Assembly (NCBI GenBank): GCA_025924495.1
Contig: JAICIG010000228.1
Location: forward strand, 1 to 12,588
Direction of reading: 5' to 3'
Source: Pirellulales bacterium
Lineage (GTDB): Bacteria; Planctomycetota; Planctomycetia; Pirellulales; JAICIG01
DNA: 12,588 nt
Every line of letters starts with the position of its first letter. Position 1 is the first letter of the stretch. This document shows, piece by piece, positions 1-6,423 of the stretch. The notes beneath the pieces are model-generated. The model had not been told where the DNA came from, ran no database searches, and saw only the letters and a list, made by a program, of their open reading frames with translations. The translations under genes and the position numbers were made by a program.

Positions 1-1283
1 ATCTCTTCCCGGGGCCGGTAACGCTGATGTTGCCAGATCGGACCGTTTCGCTCGATGTCACCAGGCCGATCGATGATTACACGATCGATTTGAACGCTCC
101 GCCCCGCCCCGTCGTTTCTTTCGAAAACCTGCCGCAGCGCGAGGTGATCTTGCGGTTTAAGGCGCCGCCCGGTTCGCCGCGTGCTCGCGGGCAAGTGCGG
201 ATCGGCTTTCAATTGCCGCCGGTCGAAGGCGGCCGCTCAAACCGCGAGTTTCGCGATCAAGTTTTCGAGCTCAAGGGAGACGAGTTGCGATTCCAGGCGC
301 CGACCGGAACGACCATGTTCTGCGATACCAGGAAGATTGTCGGCTATCGGATCGAAAAAGATTCCAATATCGAAGTGACGGGGGCGGACGAACCGCTCGA
401 AATCGGCTTCGAATTGCTGCCAGCCGGCGGAATCTTCGGCCAGGTTTTGAATTGGGACGACAAGCCTGCGTCGCACTGCAGCATCCACCTGCTGACGGTT
501 GAAACACCGCCGAAGCATGAGCCTCCCTTGTTTGACTCGGTTGACGTCAGAAATGCCGATGGGCGCTTCGCCTTGGGGCAATTGCCTCTAGGAGGCAGGT
601 ATCGCGTGCTCGCGGTCCACCACGACAGCGAGGCGCGGGCTCTCAGCCCGATCATGACCATCGATGAGCAGATTCCTTTGGAGAATGTCGAATTGCGATT
701 TATCAAAGGGCTGTCGTTCGCCGTCAAGGTACTCGGACCTGATGGCAAGCCCGCCGCGGGCATCCCTTTGCATTTGGAATACACGTCGCCGCATAACCAG
801 AGCATGAGCCGCGGGAACAAAGCGACCGGCTCCGACGGCCGGTTTGTCTTCGAGCATCTCGATCCGGCTTTGTCAGGCCACTACTCCTTGGCGATCGGAC
901 CAGGCGCTAATCTCTGCGGGGCGCGGGTCGATCCGATCGATCCGACGCAGCCGCTAGCCGTGCGGCTCGAAGGCGGGACGCAGTTGCAGGGCATACTGCT
1001 TGACGCCACGACATCGCAGCCGATTGCAAACGCTAAAATCTTGCTGCTGCCAGGGCCCGATCCCCAGCCCCGTTACCCCGGACTGATCGAGGTGAGAACC
1101 GACGATGCCGGCCAGTTCGAATTCCATAATCTCGAACCGGTCGCTTATCGGTTGAGGGTGGAAGGCGCCAGCGAAGTCAAGATCGCCGCTCCCGCGAATG
1201 CCCACAACGATGAACCCAATGACGCGATCGTGCGAGCGGGAAAAGTCGCCAAGGCGACGGTGTTGGCAACGCGTGCTCAATAG
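1..1283 (+). CDS. Carboxypeptidase-regulatory-like (beta-sandwich repeat) protein, 5' end missing
   Basis: The frame is open to the first base of the window, so the start lies upstream; the first ATG, at 27, has no ribosome-binding site and is most likely internal. The visible part is about 427 residues and ends at TAG 1281-1283. After a beta-rich region (to about base 420) there are three related segments, starting near bases 426, 708 and 975. Each has the pattern of a CarboxypepD_reg-like or Cna-B-like domain: a G-x-V/L start, a D-G/D-x-x-P turn (for example GPDGKPAAGIP), and then a D-G/A-G-R/Q-F-x-F or -A-L strand followed by L-x-P and Y-x-L. Such domains are structural and usually sit in exported or cell-surface proteins; no enzyme motif is visible. 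The N-terminus, where a signal peptide or a catalytic domain might be, cannot be seen. It converges with acs. The family is fairly sure, the role unknown. Confidence 0.75.
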   Translation, partial: LFPGPVTLMLPDRTVSLDVTRPIDDYTIDLNAPPRPVVSFENLPQREVILRFKAPPGSPRARGQVRIGFQLPPVEGGRSNREFRDQVFELKGDELRFQAPTGTTMFCDTRKIVGYRIEKDSNIEVTGADEPLEIGFELLPAGGIFGQVLNWDDKPASHCSIHLLTVETPPKHEPPLFDSVDVRNADGRFALGQLPLGGRYRVLAVHHDSEARALSPIMTIDEQIPLENVELRFIKGLSFAVKVLGPDGKPAAGIPLHLEYTSPHNQSMSRGNKATGSDGRFVFEHLDPALSGHYSLAIGPGANLCGARVDPIDPTQPLAVRLEGGTQLQGILLDATTSQPIANAKILLLPGPDPQPRYPGLIEVRTDDAGQFEFHNLEPVAYRLRVEGASEVKIAAPANAHNDEPNDAIVRAGKVAKATVLATRAQ

Positions 1284-1285
1284 CC

Positions 1286-1334
1286 GCCTGTCATTACGCG
1301 TCATACGCACGGTCTATTCCCGACAGGCTTCTTC
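1286..1334 (+). terminator. Possible hairpin after the repeat-protein gene
   Basis: Two bases after the stop codon, GCCTGTC (1286-1292) is matched by GACAGGC (1322-1328), a perfect 7-bp inverted repeat. The 29-nt interval contains a small nested hairpin, GCGT-CAT-ACGC (1298-1308). The following TTCTTC is only weakly T-rich. The position fits a terminator, but the long loop and poor T tract make this uncertain. Confidence 0.3.
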
Positions 1335-1507
1335 AAACCGGGCGCTCAACACGTTCTAGGCGGCGCTGTCATCGCTCGGCCGCGCGGCTCGCGGCGGCGT
1401 GATATCGATTCGGGGCAGACGTCTTCCGCGTTTCTCGAGCGGACCAAATTAACTCCGCATCGCCTGCACTGAAATGCGTGCAGAGCTGATCGACGCGACG
1501 ATTTTGC

Positions 1508-3463
1508 TTATTCCTCGTCGCTGCGCAGTTTGGCCAGCACGGTGTAGTCTTCCAGCGTGGTCGTGTCGCCGGTCGACTCTTTGCCGGCGGCGATATCGCG
1601 GAGCAGCCGCCGCATGATTTTGCCGCTGCGAGTCTTGGGCAAAGCGTTCGTAAACCGCACGTCGTCAGGCTGCGCCAGCGCGCCGATCTCCTTGCGCACG
1701 TGTTGCCGCAGCTCGTTGCGCAGCGATTCGTTGGCATCGCCCGACTTGAGCGTGACAAACACGGCCACGGCCTCTCCCTTCAGTTCATCGGGGCGACCGA
1801 CGGCCGCCGCTTCGGCGACCAGCGGATGGCTGACCAAAGCGCTTTCGATTTCGATCGTGCTCAAGCGATGCCCCGAGACATTCAACACGTCGTCGATGCG
1901 TCCCATGATCCAGTAGTAGCCGTCTTTGTCGCAGCGCGCGTTGTCGCCGGCCAGATAGCAGTGCGGCACCTTGCTCCAGTACTGCTCCTGGTAGCGTTGA
2001 TCATCGCCCCAAATGCCGCGGAGCATTCCTGGCCACGGTTTCTTCATCACTAGCCAGCCTCCGCGGCCTTGCTCGACCGGGTTGCCGTGCTCGTCGACGA
2101 TCGCCGGCACGACGCCAGGCAGCGGCTTAGTGCAACTGCCGGGCTTGGTGGCGATGGCGCCGGGTAGCGGGCTCATCATGATGCCGCCCGTTTCCGTTTG
2201 CCACCAAGTATCGACGATAGGGCAGCGTTCGCGGCCGATCTTGCGGTGATACCACATCCAGGCTTCCGGATTGATGCCTTCGCCGACGGTGCCCAACAGC
2301 CGCAAGCTCGACAGGTCGTGCTTATCCACCCACTGGTCGCCCCACTTGATGAAGGCCCGGATGGCGGTCGGGGCGGTATAGAAGATGGTGACGCCGTATT
2401 TCTCGATGATCTTCCAGAAGCGATCTTCGTGCGGCCAATTCGGGGCGCCTTCGTACATCATCACCGTAGCTCCGGCCGACAAGGGGCCATAGACCACGTA
2501 GCTGTGCCCGGTGACCCAGCCGCAGTCGGCCGTACACCAGAAGACGTCCTCCTCGCGCAGGTCGAAGACCCATTCGGTCGTCTTCTTCGTGTACAGATTG
2601 TATCCAGCCGTCGTGTGCTTGATGCCTTTCGGCTTGCCGGTCGAACCGCTGGTGTAGAGGATGAACAATGGGTGTTCGCTGTCGAGCGGTTCGGCAGGAC
2701 AATTTGCCGACGCTTCTTGCACCAGGTCGTGCCACCAGTGATCTCGGCCATGACGCATCGAGACTTCGTCCCCGGTGCGCCTGAGTACGATGCAATGCTT
2801 GACCGTAGGCGATTTGTCCAATGCCGTGTCAACATTGTCTTTCAGCGCCAATTTGGCGCCTCGCCGCCAGCCGCCGTCCGCCGTGATCACCAGCTTGGCG
2901 CTGGCGTCGTTATTGCGGTCGGCAATGGCTTCGCTGGAAAACCCGCCGAAGATTACGGAATGCACCGCGCCGATTCGGGCGCAAGCCAGCATGGCGATCG
3001 CCAATTCCGGAACCATGGGCATGTAAATCGAGACGACATCACCCGCTTGAATGCCGAGGCCTTTGAGTGCATTGGCGAAGCGGCTGACTTCATGGTGCAG
3101 CATCTGATAGGTGAGGACGCGCGTGTCGCCGGGCTCTCCCTCCCAGATTAATGCCGCCTTGTTGCTCCGCTGCGTGCCTAGATGCGCATCGAGGCAGTTG
3201 TACGAGGCATTCGTCTGGCCGCCGACAAACCAGCGGGCGAACGGCTCGTTCCACTCGAGCACTTTGTCGTAGGGCTTGAACCAGTGCAGTTCGGCGGCCA
3301 GTTTGCCCCAGAAGCTTTCAATGTCGGCGGCGGCTTCTTGCCAGAGCTTTTCGTATGCGGCGAGCGAGGGAATCTTGGCCCGGTCGGCGAATTCGGCCGG
3401 CGGCGCGAACTTCCGATTCTCTTGCATCACATTATCCAACTGACCGCTCGCTTTCGCTGCCAT
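1508..3463 (-). CDS. acs: Acetyl-CoA synthetase (AMP-forming)
   Basis: The enzyme activates acetate with ATP to acetyl-AMP and transfers it to CoA in the cytoplasm. It has 651 residues, the normal Acs length. ANL-superfamily motifs appear in order: the phosphate loop [11 protein letters not shown] (270-280), [10 protein letters not shown], the TVGEG stretch, [10 protein letters not shown] with W420-W421, the hinge region [14 protein letters not shown], and [11 protein letters not shown] near the C-terminus. In the family the second Trp of the WWQTE stretch closes the acyl pocket to favour acetate over longer acids. K615 matches the catalytic lysine that protein acetyltransferases modify in other bacteria; whether that happens here is inference. 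The ATG at 3463 is chosen because GGAG lies 6 nt upstream. An in-frame TTG at 3475 overlaps that ribosome-binding site and is rejected. The gene stands alone behind its own promoter. Confidence 0.98.
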   Translation of the reverse strand: MAAKASGQLDNVMQENRKFAPPAEFADRAKIPSLAAYEKLWQEAAADIESFWGKLAAELHWFKPYDKVLEWNEPFARWFVGGQTNASYNCLDAHLGTQRSNKAALIWEGEPGDTRVLTYQMLHHEVSRFANALKGLGIQAGDVVSIYMPMVPELAIAMLACARIGAVHSVIFGGFSSEAIADRNNDASAKLVITADGGWRRGAKLALKDNVDTALDKSPTVKHCIVLRRTGDEVSMRHGRDHWWHDLVQEASANCPAEPLDSEHPLFILYTSGSTGKPKGIKHTTAGYNLYTKKTTEWVFDLREEDVFWCTADCGWVTGHSYVVYGPLSAGATVMMYEGAPNWPHEDRFWKIIEKYGVTIFYTAPTAIRAFIKWGDQWVDKHDLSSLRLLGTVGEGINPEAWMWYHRKIGRERCPIVDTWWQTETGGIMMSPLPGAIATKPGSCTKPLPGVVPAIVDEHGNPVEQGRGGWLVMKKPWPGMLRGIWGDDQRYQEQYWSKVPHCYLAGDNARCDKDGYYWIMGRIDDVLNVSGHRLSTIEIESALVSHPLVAEAAAVGRPDELKGEAVAVFVTLKSGDANESLRNELRQHVRKEIGALAQPDDVRFTNALPKTRSGKIMRRLLRDIAAGKESTGDTTTLEDYTVLAKLRSDEE

Positions 3464-3469
3464 AACCGT

Positions 3470-3473
3470 CTCC
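3470..3473 (-). promoter_or_regulatory. Ribosome-binding site of acs
   Basis: GGAG on the minus strand, 6 nt before the ATG at 3463. It decides the start of acs, because the alternative in-frame TTG at 3475 would lie on top of it. Confidence 0.75.
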
Positions 3474-3514
3474 AAGAGCCCGCCTCAAGAGCCAACGATT
3501 GGACCGAACCCACG

Positions 3515-3543
3515 ATTCTAGGCGGCGCCAGAAAGAGTGTCAA
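3515..3543 (-). promoter_or_regulatory. Sigma70-type promoter of acs
   Basis: The minus strand carries TTGACA (3543-3538), a 17-nt spacer and TAGAAT (3520-3515). This is a perfect -35, a 5/6 -10 and the ideal spacing. Transcription would start near 3508, giving a leader of about 45 nt before the acs ATG at 3463. The match is seen in the sequence; use by a housekeeping sigma factor is inference. Confidence 0.8.
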
Positions 3544-3684
3544 CGAACCGATTTACGTTGCGTAGCGCCACCCGCCGAGCTCGCTGAGAATCGCTCGGAT
3601 CTGCCTGTCGAACATCGACTTCCTCATAGAGTTCAACTCACAGGATTCGTCGAAATGGGCCAAAAGCCGAAGAATGCCGATCGC

Positions 3685-4185
3685 TTAAGAAAACTTCTCC
3701 GCCAGGTCAGGAAACAAATCCTCAACGGAGTCCTCGTCCCACGGCGTACCTTGGATCGTTCGCGGTGCTTCGGCGGGGCAGTCGTCGAAGTAGTCGCGCC
3801 CCGTCTTTGCCTGGTACATTCGTGGAGCGATCAAGAAGATTTCCTCGCACTCGGCGTACTCGCCGGGCTCGATCCGGTCGGCAGCTCGCTCTGGGGCTGC
3901 AAGAGCGGATTCGTAATACTCGCGACCCTGCGCAATGAGCCAGCCCTCGAAATAATAAAAGCCGTCGTCAGAGCAGCCGCCATTGACGATAAATGCTACG
4001 GCCCACAAGTCCCAGCGGTAAGCGTCGCTCACGCGATCCTCGAGCCAGCGCTGGAATTCCATCAATGCATCTGGCTCCAGACCCTCGAGTAGATCGGAGA
4101 GCGCCTGCATTTGATCGCTAAGGCTGTGCGCGTCGGCTCGGCTTTCCCCGATCATCGCCCAGAACCGGTCATTGAAATCCGCCAC
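3685..4185 (-). CDS. DUF4240 domain protein
   Basis: A 166-residue acidic protein without signal peptide or membrane segment. It matches my memory of the DUF4240 family: an N-terminal FW-x-x-I segment, a central E-F-x-x-W-L-E-D stretch, then AYRWDLWAVAFIVNGGCSDDGF and F-x-x-WLIAQGREYYESAL, which are the family's hallmark blocks; it ends in a D/E-rich tail. The function of the family is not known to me. The start is GTG at 4185, supported by AGGAG (4199-4195) 9 nt upstream and by the following MADFNDRFW. It lies between cysK and acs on the same strand, but the cysK terminator and the acs promoter separate it from both. No promoter of its own is obvious. The same frame stays open for 44 codons after its TAA (see findings). 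Confidence 0.85.
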   Translation of the reverse strand: MADFNDRFWAMIGESRADAHSLSDQMQALSDLLEGLEPDALMEFQRWLEDRVSDAYRWDLWAVAFIVNGGCSDDGFYYFEGWLIAQGREYYESALAAPERAADRIEPGEYAECEEIFLIAPRMYQAKTGRDYFDDCPAEAPRTIQGTPWDEDSVEDLFPDLAEKFS

Positions 4186-4194
4186 CGGTCCGCG

Positions 4195-4199
4195 CTCCT
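4195..4199 (-). promoter_or_regulatory. Ribosome-binding site of the DUF4240 gene
   Basis: AGGAG on the minus strand, 9 nt before the GTG at 4185. It supports the non-ATG start, since no ATG is available near the conserved N-terminus. Confidence 0.65.
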
Positions 4200-4316
4200 A
4201 AGCTGGCGCCTGCGTTTTCCTGATTCGTTGATCAAAGCAGTCGCCGACCGCTTTTCGCCTGCTCGCCGAGTCGTCCCTAATCGCTCCTTCCATCCGCCGG
4301 GCTCGTCAAATGCAAA

Positions 4317-4350
4317 CAGGCCGAAGGCAAAATAAAACGCCTTCGGCCTG
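4317..4350 (-). terminator. Intrinsic terminator of cysK
   Basis: CAGGCCGAAGGC (4317-4328) and GCCTTCGGCCTG (4339-4350) form a perfect 12-bp stem with a 10-nt A/T-rich loop. On the minus strand the hairpin begins 52 nt after the cysK stop codon and is followed by TTTGCATTT, an interrupted T tract. On the plus strand no T run follows, so it works most plausibly for cysK. Confidence 0.85.
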
Positions 4351-4402
4351 CGTCAATTTAGGAGCATGAGTCCGGGGCAGCGCTTGCCTGCTGTTTCGGG
4401 GA

Positions 4403-5362
4403 CTATTCCGGGAACAGTTTCGTCGACAAGTAGCGCTCGCCAATGTCCGGAAGCACCACGACGATGGTCTTGCCGGCGTTTTCTTTACGCCGCGCGATGT
4501 CCAAAGCCGCCCAGGCCGCTGCGCCGGAGCTGATGCCGCACATCATGCCTTCCTGCTTGGCCATGTTGCGGGCCGTTTCCATCGCGTCGTCGTCGGTGAC
4601 CAGAACGGTCTCGTCGATGATGTCGACGTTGAGCACCTGGGGGATGAAGCCCGCGCCGATCCCTTGAATCGTATGCTTGCCGGGTTTGAGCGCTTCCCCG
4701 GCCTTCTTCTGCCTGATCACAGGGCTATTCACCGGTTCCACCGCGACGACGTGCAAGTCAGGTTTGCGCTTCTTGATCACCTCGCCGACGCCGGTAATCG
4801 TGCCGCCGGTGCCCACGCCTGCGACGAAGATGTCGATCTTTCCGCCGGTATCTCGCCAGATTTCTTCGGCGGTCGTCTTTCGGTGCACTTCCGGATTCGC
4901 CGGATTGTTGAACTGCTGCGGCATGAAGTAGTTCTTGTTCTGGCTCAGAATCTCTTCCGCCTTGCGAACGGCGCCGGGCATGCCCTCGGCCGCCGGCGTC
5001 AGGATCAACTCGGCGCCAAGCGCCTTCAGCATGCGGCGGCGTTCGACGCTCATGCTTTCGGGCATGGTCACCGCCAATTTGTAGCCGCGGGCGGCGCAGA
5101 CATAGGCCAGACCGATCCCCGTGTTGCCGCTGGTCGGCTCGATGATCACGGTATCCGGCTTGATTTTGCCGTCGCGTTCGGCGGCGTTGATCATGGCCGC
5201 CGCGATTCGGTCCTTAACGCTCCACAGCGGGTTCATGTTTTCCAGCTTGGCCAGCACCGTGGCCGCGCAGCCCTGGCTGACGCGGCGGAACTTCACCAGC
5301 GGCGTATTGCCGATGCATTGGGTGATATCCTCGTGAACTTGGCTTGAAGTGGCCGTGGCCAT
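4403..5362 (-). CDS. cysK: Cysteine synthase (O-acetylserine sulfhydrylase)
   Basis: A cytoplasmic PLP enzyme of fold type II that makes cysteine from O-acetylserine and sulfide, the last step of sulfate assimilation. It has 319 residues, the usual CysK length. Visible motifs: NPLWSVKDR with the PLP lysine K50, the substrate loop TSGNTG (77-82), the PLP-phosphate loop GTGGT (184-188), GISSGA (276-281) near the pyridine nitrogen, and the CysK-type end ERYLSTKLF. There is no CBS-pair extension, so cystathionine beta-synthase is unlikely; CysM is a less likely alternative. The start is ATG 5362 with AAGGA 5 nt upstream. It is transcribed divergently from phoB, has its own promoter and a structured leader, and ends in a strong terminator. 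Confidence 0.96.
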   Translation of the reverse strand: MATATSSQVHEDITQCIGNTPLVKFRRVSQGCAATVLAKLENMNPLWSVKDRIAAAMINAAERDGKIKPDTVIIEPTSGNTGIGLAYVCAARGYKLAVTMPESMSVERRRMLKALGAELILTPAAEGMPGAVRKAEEILSQNKNYFMPQQFNNPANPEVHRKTTAEEIWRDTGGKIDIFVAGVGTGGTITGVGEVIKKRKPDLHVVAVEPVNSPVIRQKKAGEALKPGKHTIQGIGAGFIPQVLNVDIIDETVLVTDDDAMETARNMAKQEGMMCGISSGAAAWAALDIARRKENAGKTIVVVLPDIGERYLSTKLFPE

Positions 5363-5474
5363 GGCTGTCCTTTCCTACGTTCGAAAGCGTGGAAGCGGCG
5401 GCGGCGAGGCGCCGCACGGAACTAGAACCGACGCCGTTAAGTCATTGCCGCTTCAGAAGTAACATCATCAGCGG
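5363..5474 (-). other. Structured 5' leader of cysK
   Basis: About 110 nt between the predicted transcription start and the cysK ATG. On the RNA strand GAAGCGGC (5454-5447) can pair perfectly with GCCGCTTC (5399-5392), 8 bp. Enclosed in it is a tight hairpin, CGGCG-CCT-CGCCG core (5414-5402), extended by one further pair to 6 bp at 5415/5401. A small uORF (5468-5442, MMLLLKRQ) starts a few nt from the predicted start of transcription and covers the first arm of the long stem. The cysK ribosome-binding site lies just downstream of the fold and is not part of it. I recognise no known riboswitch. A regulatory role is inference. Confidence 0.4.
5402..5414. repeat. 13-bp dyad, copy 1 (in the cysK leader)
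   Basis: CGGCGAGGCGCCG, a 5-bp inverted repeat around a 3-bp centre. The identical 13 bp occurs again at 5547-5559. This copy lies about 60-70 bp downstream of the predicted cysK transcription start. Confidence 0.7.
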
Positions 5475-5488
5475 AAGCGGATTATAAT
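5459..5488 (+). promoter_or_regulatory. Weak candidate promoter toward phoB
   Basis: GTAACA (5459-5464, 4/6 to the -35 consensus), an 18-nt spacer and a perfect TATAAT (5483-5488). The -10 shares bases with the cysK -10 on the other strand because ATTATAAT reads TATAAT both ways. Its transcript would have a leader of about 235 nt before phoB. Confidence 0.35.
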
Positions 5489-5510
5489 GAGCGCTGGCAA
5501 GCTGGGTCAA
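5481..5510 (-). promoter_or_regulatory. Sigma70-type promoter of cysK
   Basis: The minus strand reads TTGACC (5510-5505), an 18-nt spacer and TATAAT (5486-5481): a 5/6 -35 and a perfect -10. The predicted start near 5474 gives a leader of about 110 nt. Identical 13-bp dyads lie on both sides of it. Confidence 0.75.
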
Positions 5511-5546
5511 CCGGAGAAATGATTCAGCCTGACGCTGCAAGTCGCA

Positions 5547-5559
5547 CGGCGAGGCGCCG
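5547..5559. repeat. 13-bp dyad, copy 2 (upstream of the cysK promoter)
   Basis: CGGCGAGGCGCCG, identical to 5402-5414, with 145 bp between centres. It lies about 75-85 bp upstream of the predicted cysK transcription start and about 175 bp before the phoB start, so a protein binding here could affect either gene. Confidence 0.7.
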
Positions 5560-5657
5560 AGTAGCGGCCTTCGCCACAACGCTGCATCACCTGTGGTCTG
5601 ATCCCCGCGGTCGGGGTAAAATGGGCATGGAGCGGGCTGATAGAAGCTCATCAAACC

Positions 5658-5675
5658 TTAACATGGCCCTAATAT
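5658..5675 (+). promoter_or_regulatory. Pho-box-like direct repeat before phoB
   Basis: TTAACAT (5658-5664) and CTAATAT (5669-5675) agree at 5 of 7 positions (YTAAYAT) and are spaced 11 bp start to start, with a 4-bp linker. This is the geometry of PhoB/PhoP binding sites (7-bp or 6-bp half-sites once per helical turn). It ends 55 bp before the phoB ATG. The second half also resembles a -10 element. Known Pho boxes of planctomycetes are not available to me for comparison. Confidence 0.35.
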
Positions 5676-5730
5676 TTCGATGCTATCTCTGACGTCTCGT
5701 AGTTTATTGGAGTTGGCACCGAGGCGTCCC

Positions 5731-6417
5731 ATGGCCAAACAACGCATTCTCGTCGTGGATGACGAGGAAGATCTGCTCGAGCTGATCAGCTATAACCTCA
5801 CCAAGGAAGGTTATCGAGTAACAACCGCCTCATCGGGCGAAGACGCGATGCGCGAAGCTCGCAGCAACCCGCCCGACCTGATCGTGCTGGATTTATTGCT
5901 GCCCAGCGTCGATGGCTTGGAGGTCTGCAAGCTGCTCAAGAGCGATTCGCGCACCAAGCACGTGCCGATTGTCATGCTGACGGCCAAGGGGGAGGAAGCG
6001 GACGTCGTCAGCGGTCTGGAATTGGGCGCCGACGATTACATCACCAAGCCCTTCAGCCCGCGCGTGGTGACCGCGAGGATCAAGGCCGTTTTGCGGCGAA
6101 AGGCCCAGGAACATCCGGAACGCGACGCGGCAATCCAGGCTCATGAACTCGTCATCCATCCTGGCCGGCACGAAGTGTTGGCGGCCGGTACGCCGCTGGT
6201 GCTGACGCTGACCGAATTCCGTCTCTTGCATTTTCTCGCCCAGCGTCCTGGTTGGGCCTTTTCCCGTACGCAGATCGTCGACGCCGTGAAGGGGGACGAT
6301 TACCCAGTCACGGAGCGTTCTGTGGACGTTCAAGTGGCCGGGTTGCGCAAAAAGCTCGGCAGCTACGGTGAGTACATCGAGACGGTGCGCGGAGTCGGTT
6401 ATCGCTTCAAGGAGTAG
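5731..6417 (+). CDS. phoB: Phosphate-regulon response regulator PhoB (OmpR family)
   Basis: A cytoplasmic DNA-binding response regulator of 228 residues, the normal PhoB/OmpR length. The receiver domain (about 4-118) has D10-D11, the phospho-acceptor D54 in VLDLLLP, T84 in MLTAKG and K106 in TKPFSPR. The C-terminal winged helix (about 130-226) has the LTLTEFRLL start, the R-S-V-D-V-Q-V-A-G-L-R-K-K-L recognition helix and the ETVRGVGYRF wing. The ATG at 5731 is chosen because MAKQRILVVDDEE is the typical N-terminus and GAGG lies 6 nt upstream. An in-frame ATG at 5680 would add 17 unusual residues and has no ribosome-binding site. phoR follows after 6 bp, so they are one operon. The name rests on family resemblance plus phoR and phoU next to it. 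Confidence 0.92.
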   Translation: MAKQRILVVDDEEDLLELISYNLTKEGYRVTTASSGEDAMREARSNPPDLIVLDLLLPSVDGLEVCKLLKSDSRTKHVPIVMLTAKGEEADVVSGLELGADDYITKPFSPRVVTARIKAVLRRKAQEHPERDAAIQAHELVIHPGRHEVLAAGTPLVLTLTEFRLLHFLAQRPGWAFSRTQIVDAVKGDDYPVTERSVDVQVAGLRKKLGSYGEYIETVRGVGYRFKE

Positions 6418-6423
6418 TCGTAC

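Noticed and set aside
1464..1483. CTGCAC/GTGCAG inverted repeat downstream of acs, considered as a terminator
   Set aside because: Only 6 bp with an 8-nt loop and no T tract on the acs strand.
2198..3151. Open frame of 317 codons on the plus strand, antisense to acs
   Set aside because: acs on the other strand has full family motifs end to end. The antisense frame has no known motifs and is a side effect of GC-rich codon use.
3464..3475. TTG at 3475 as the acs start
   Set aside because: It overlaps the GGAG ribosome-binding site of the ATG at 3463, which gives the normal N-terminus.
3629..3639. GAGTT-C-AACTC palindrome between the DUF4240 gene and acs
   Set aside because: Too short and isolated, with a one-base centre that cannot form a hairpin loop.
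4664..5347. Open frame of 227 codons on the plus strand, antisense to cysK
   Set aside because: Same reason: cysK is complete and conserved, while the antisense protein is His/Asp/Arg-rich without motifs.
5603..5616. CCCCG-CGGT-CGGGG inverted repeat followed by TAAAAT before phoB
   Set aside because: A 5-bp GC-only stem is common at this base composition, and TAAAAT has no -35 partner at 16-18 bp.
5442..5654. Minus-strand frame of 70 codons in the cysK-phoB spacer
   Set aside because: It runs through the cysK promoter and one dyad, has no ribosome-binding site or family resemblance. Only its last eight codons were kept, as a speculative uORF.
5680..5730. ATG at 5680 as the phoB start
   Set aside because: No ribosome-binding site, and the extra 17 residues precede the canonical response-regulator N-terminus.
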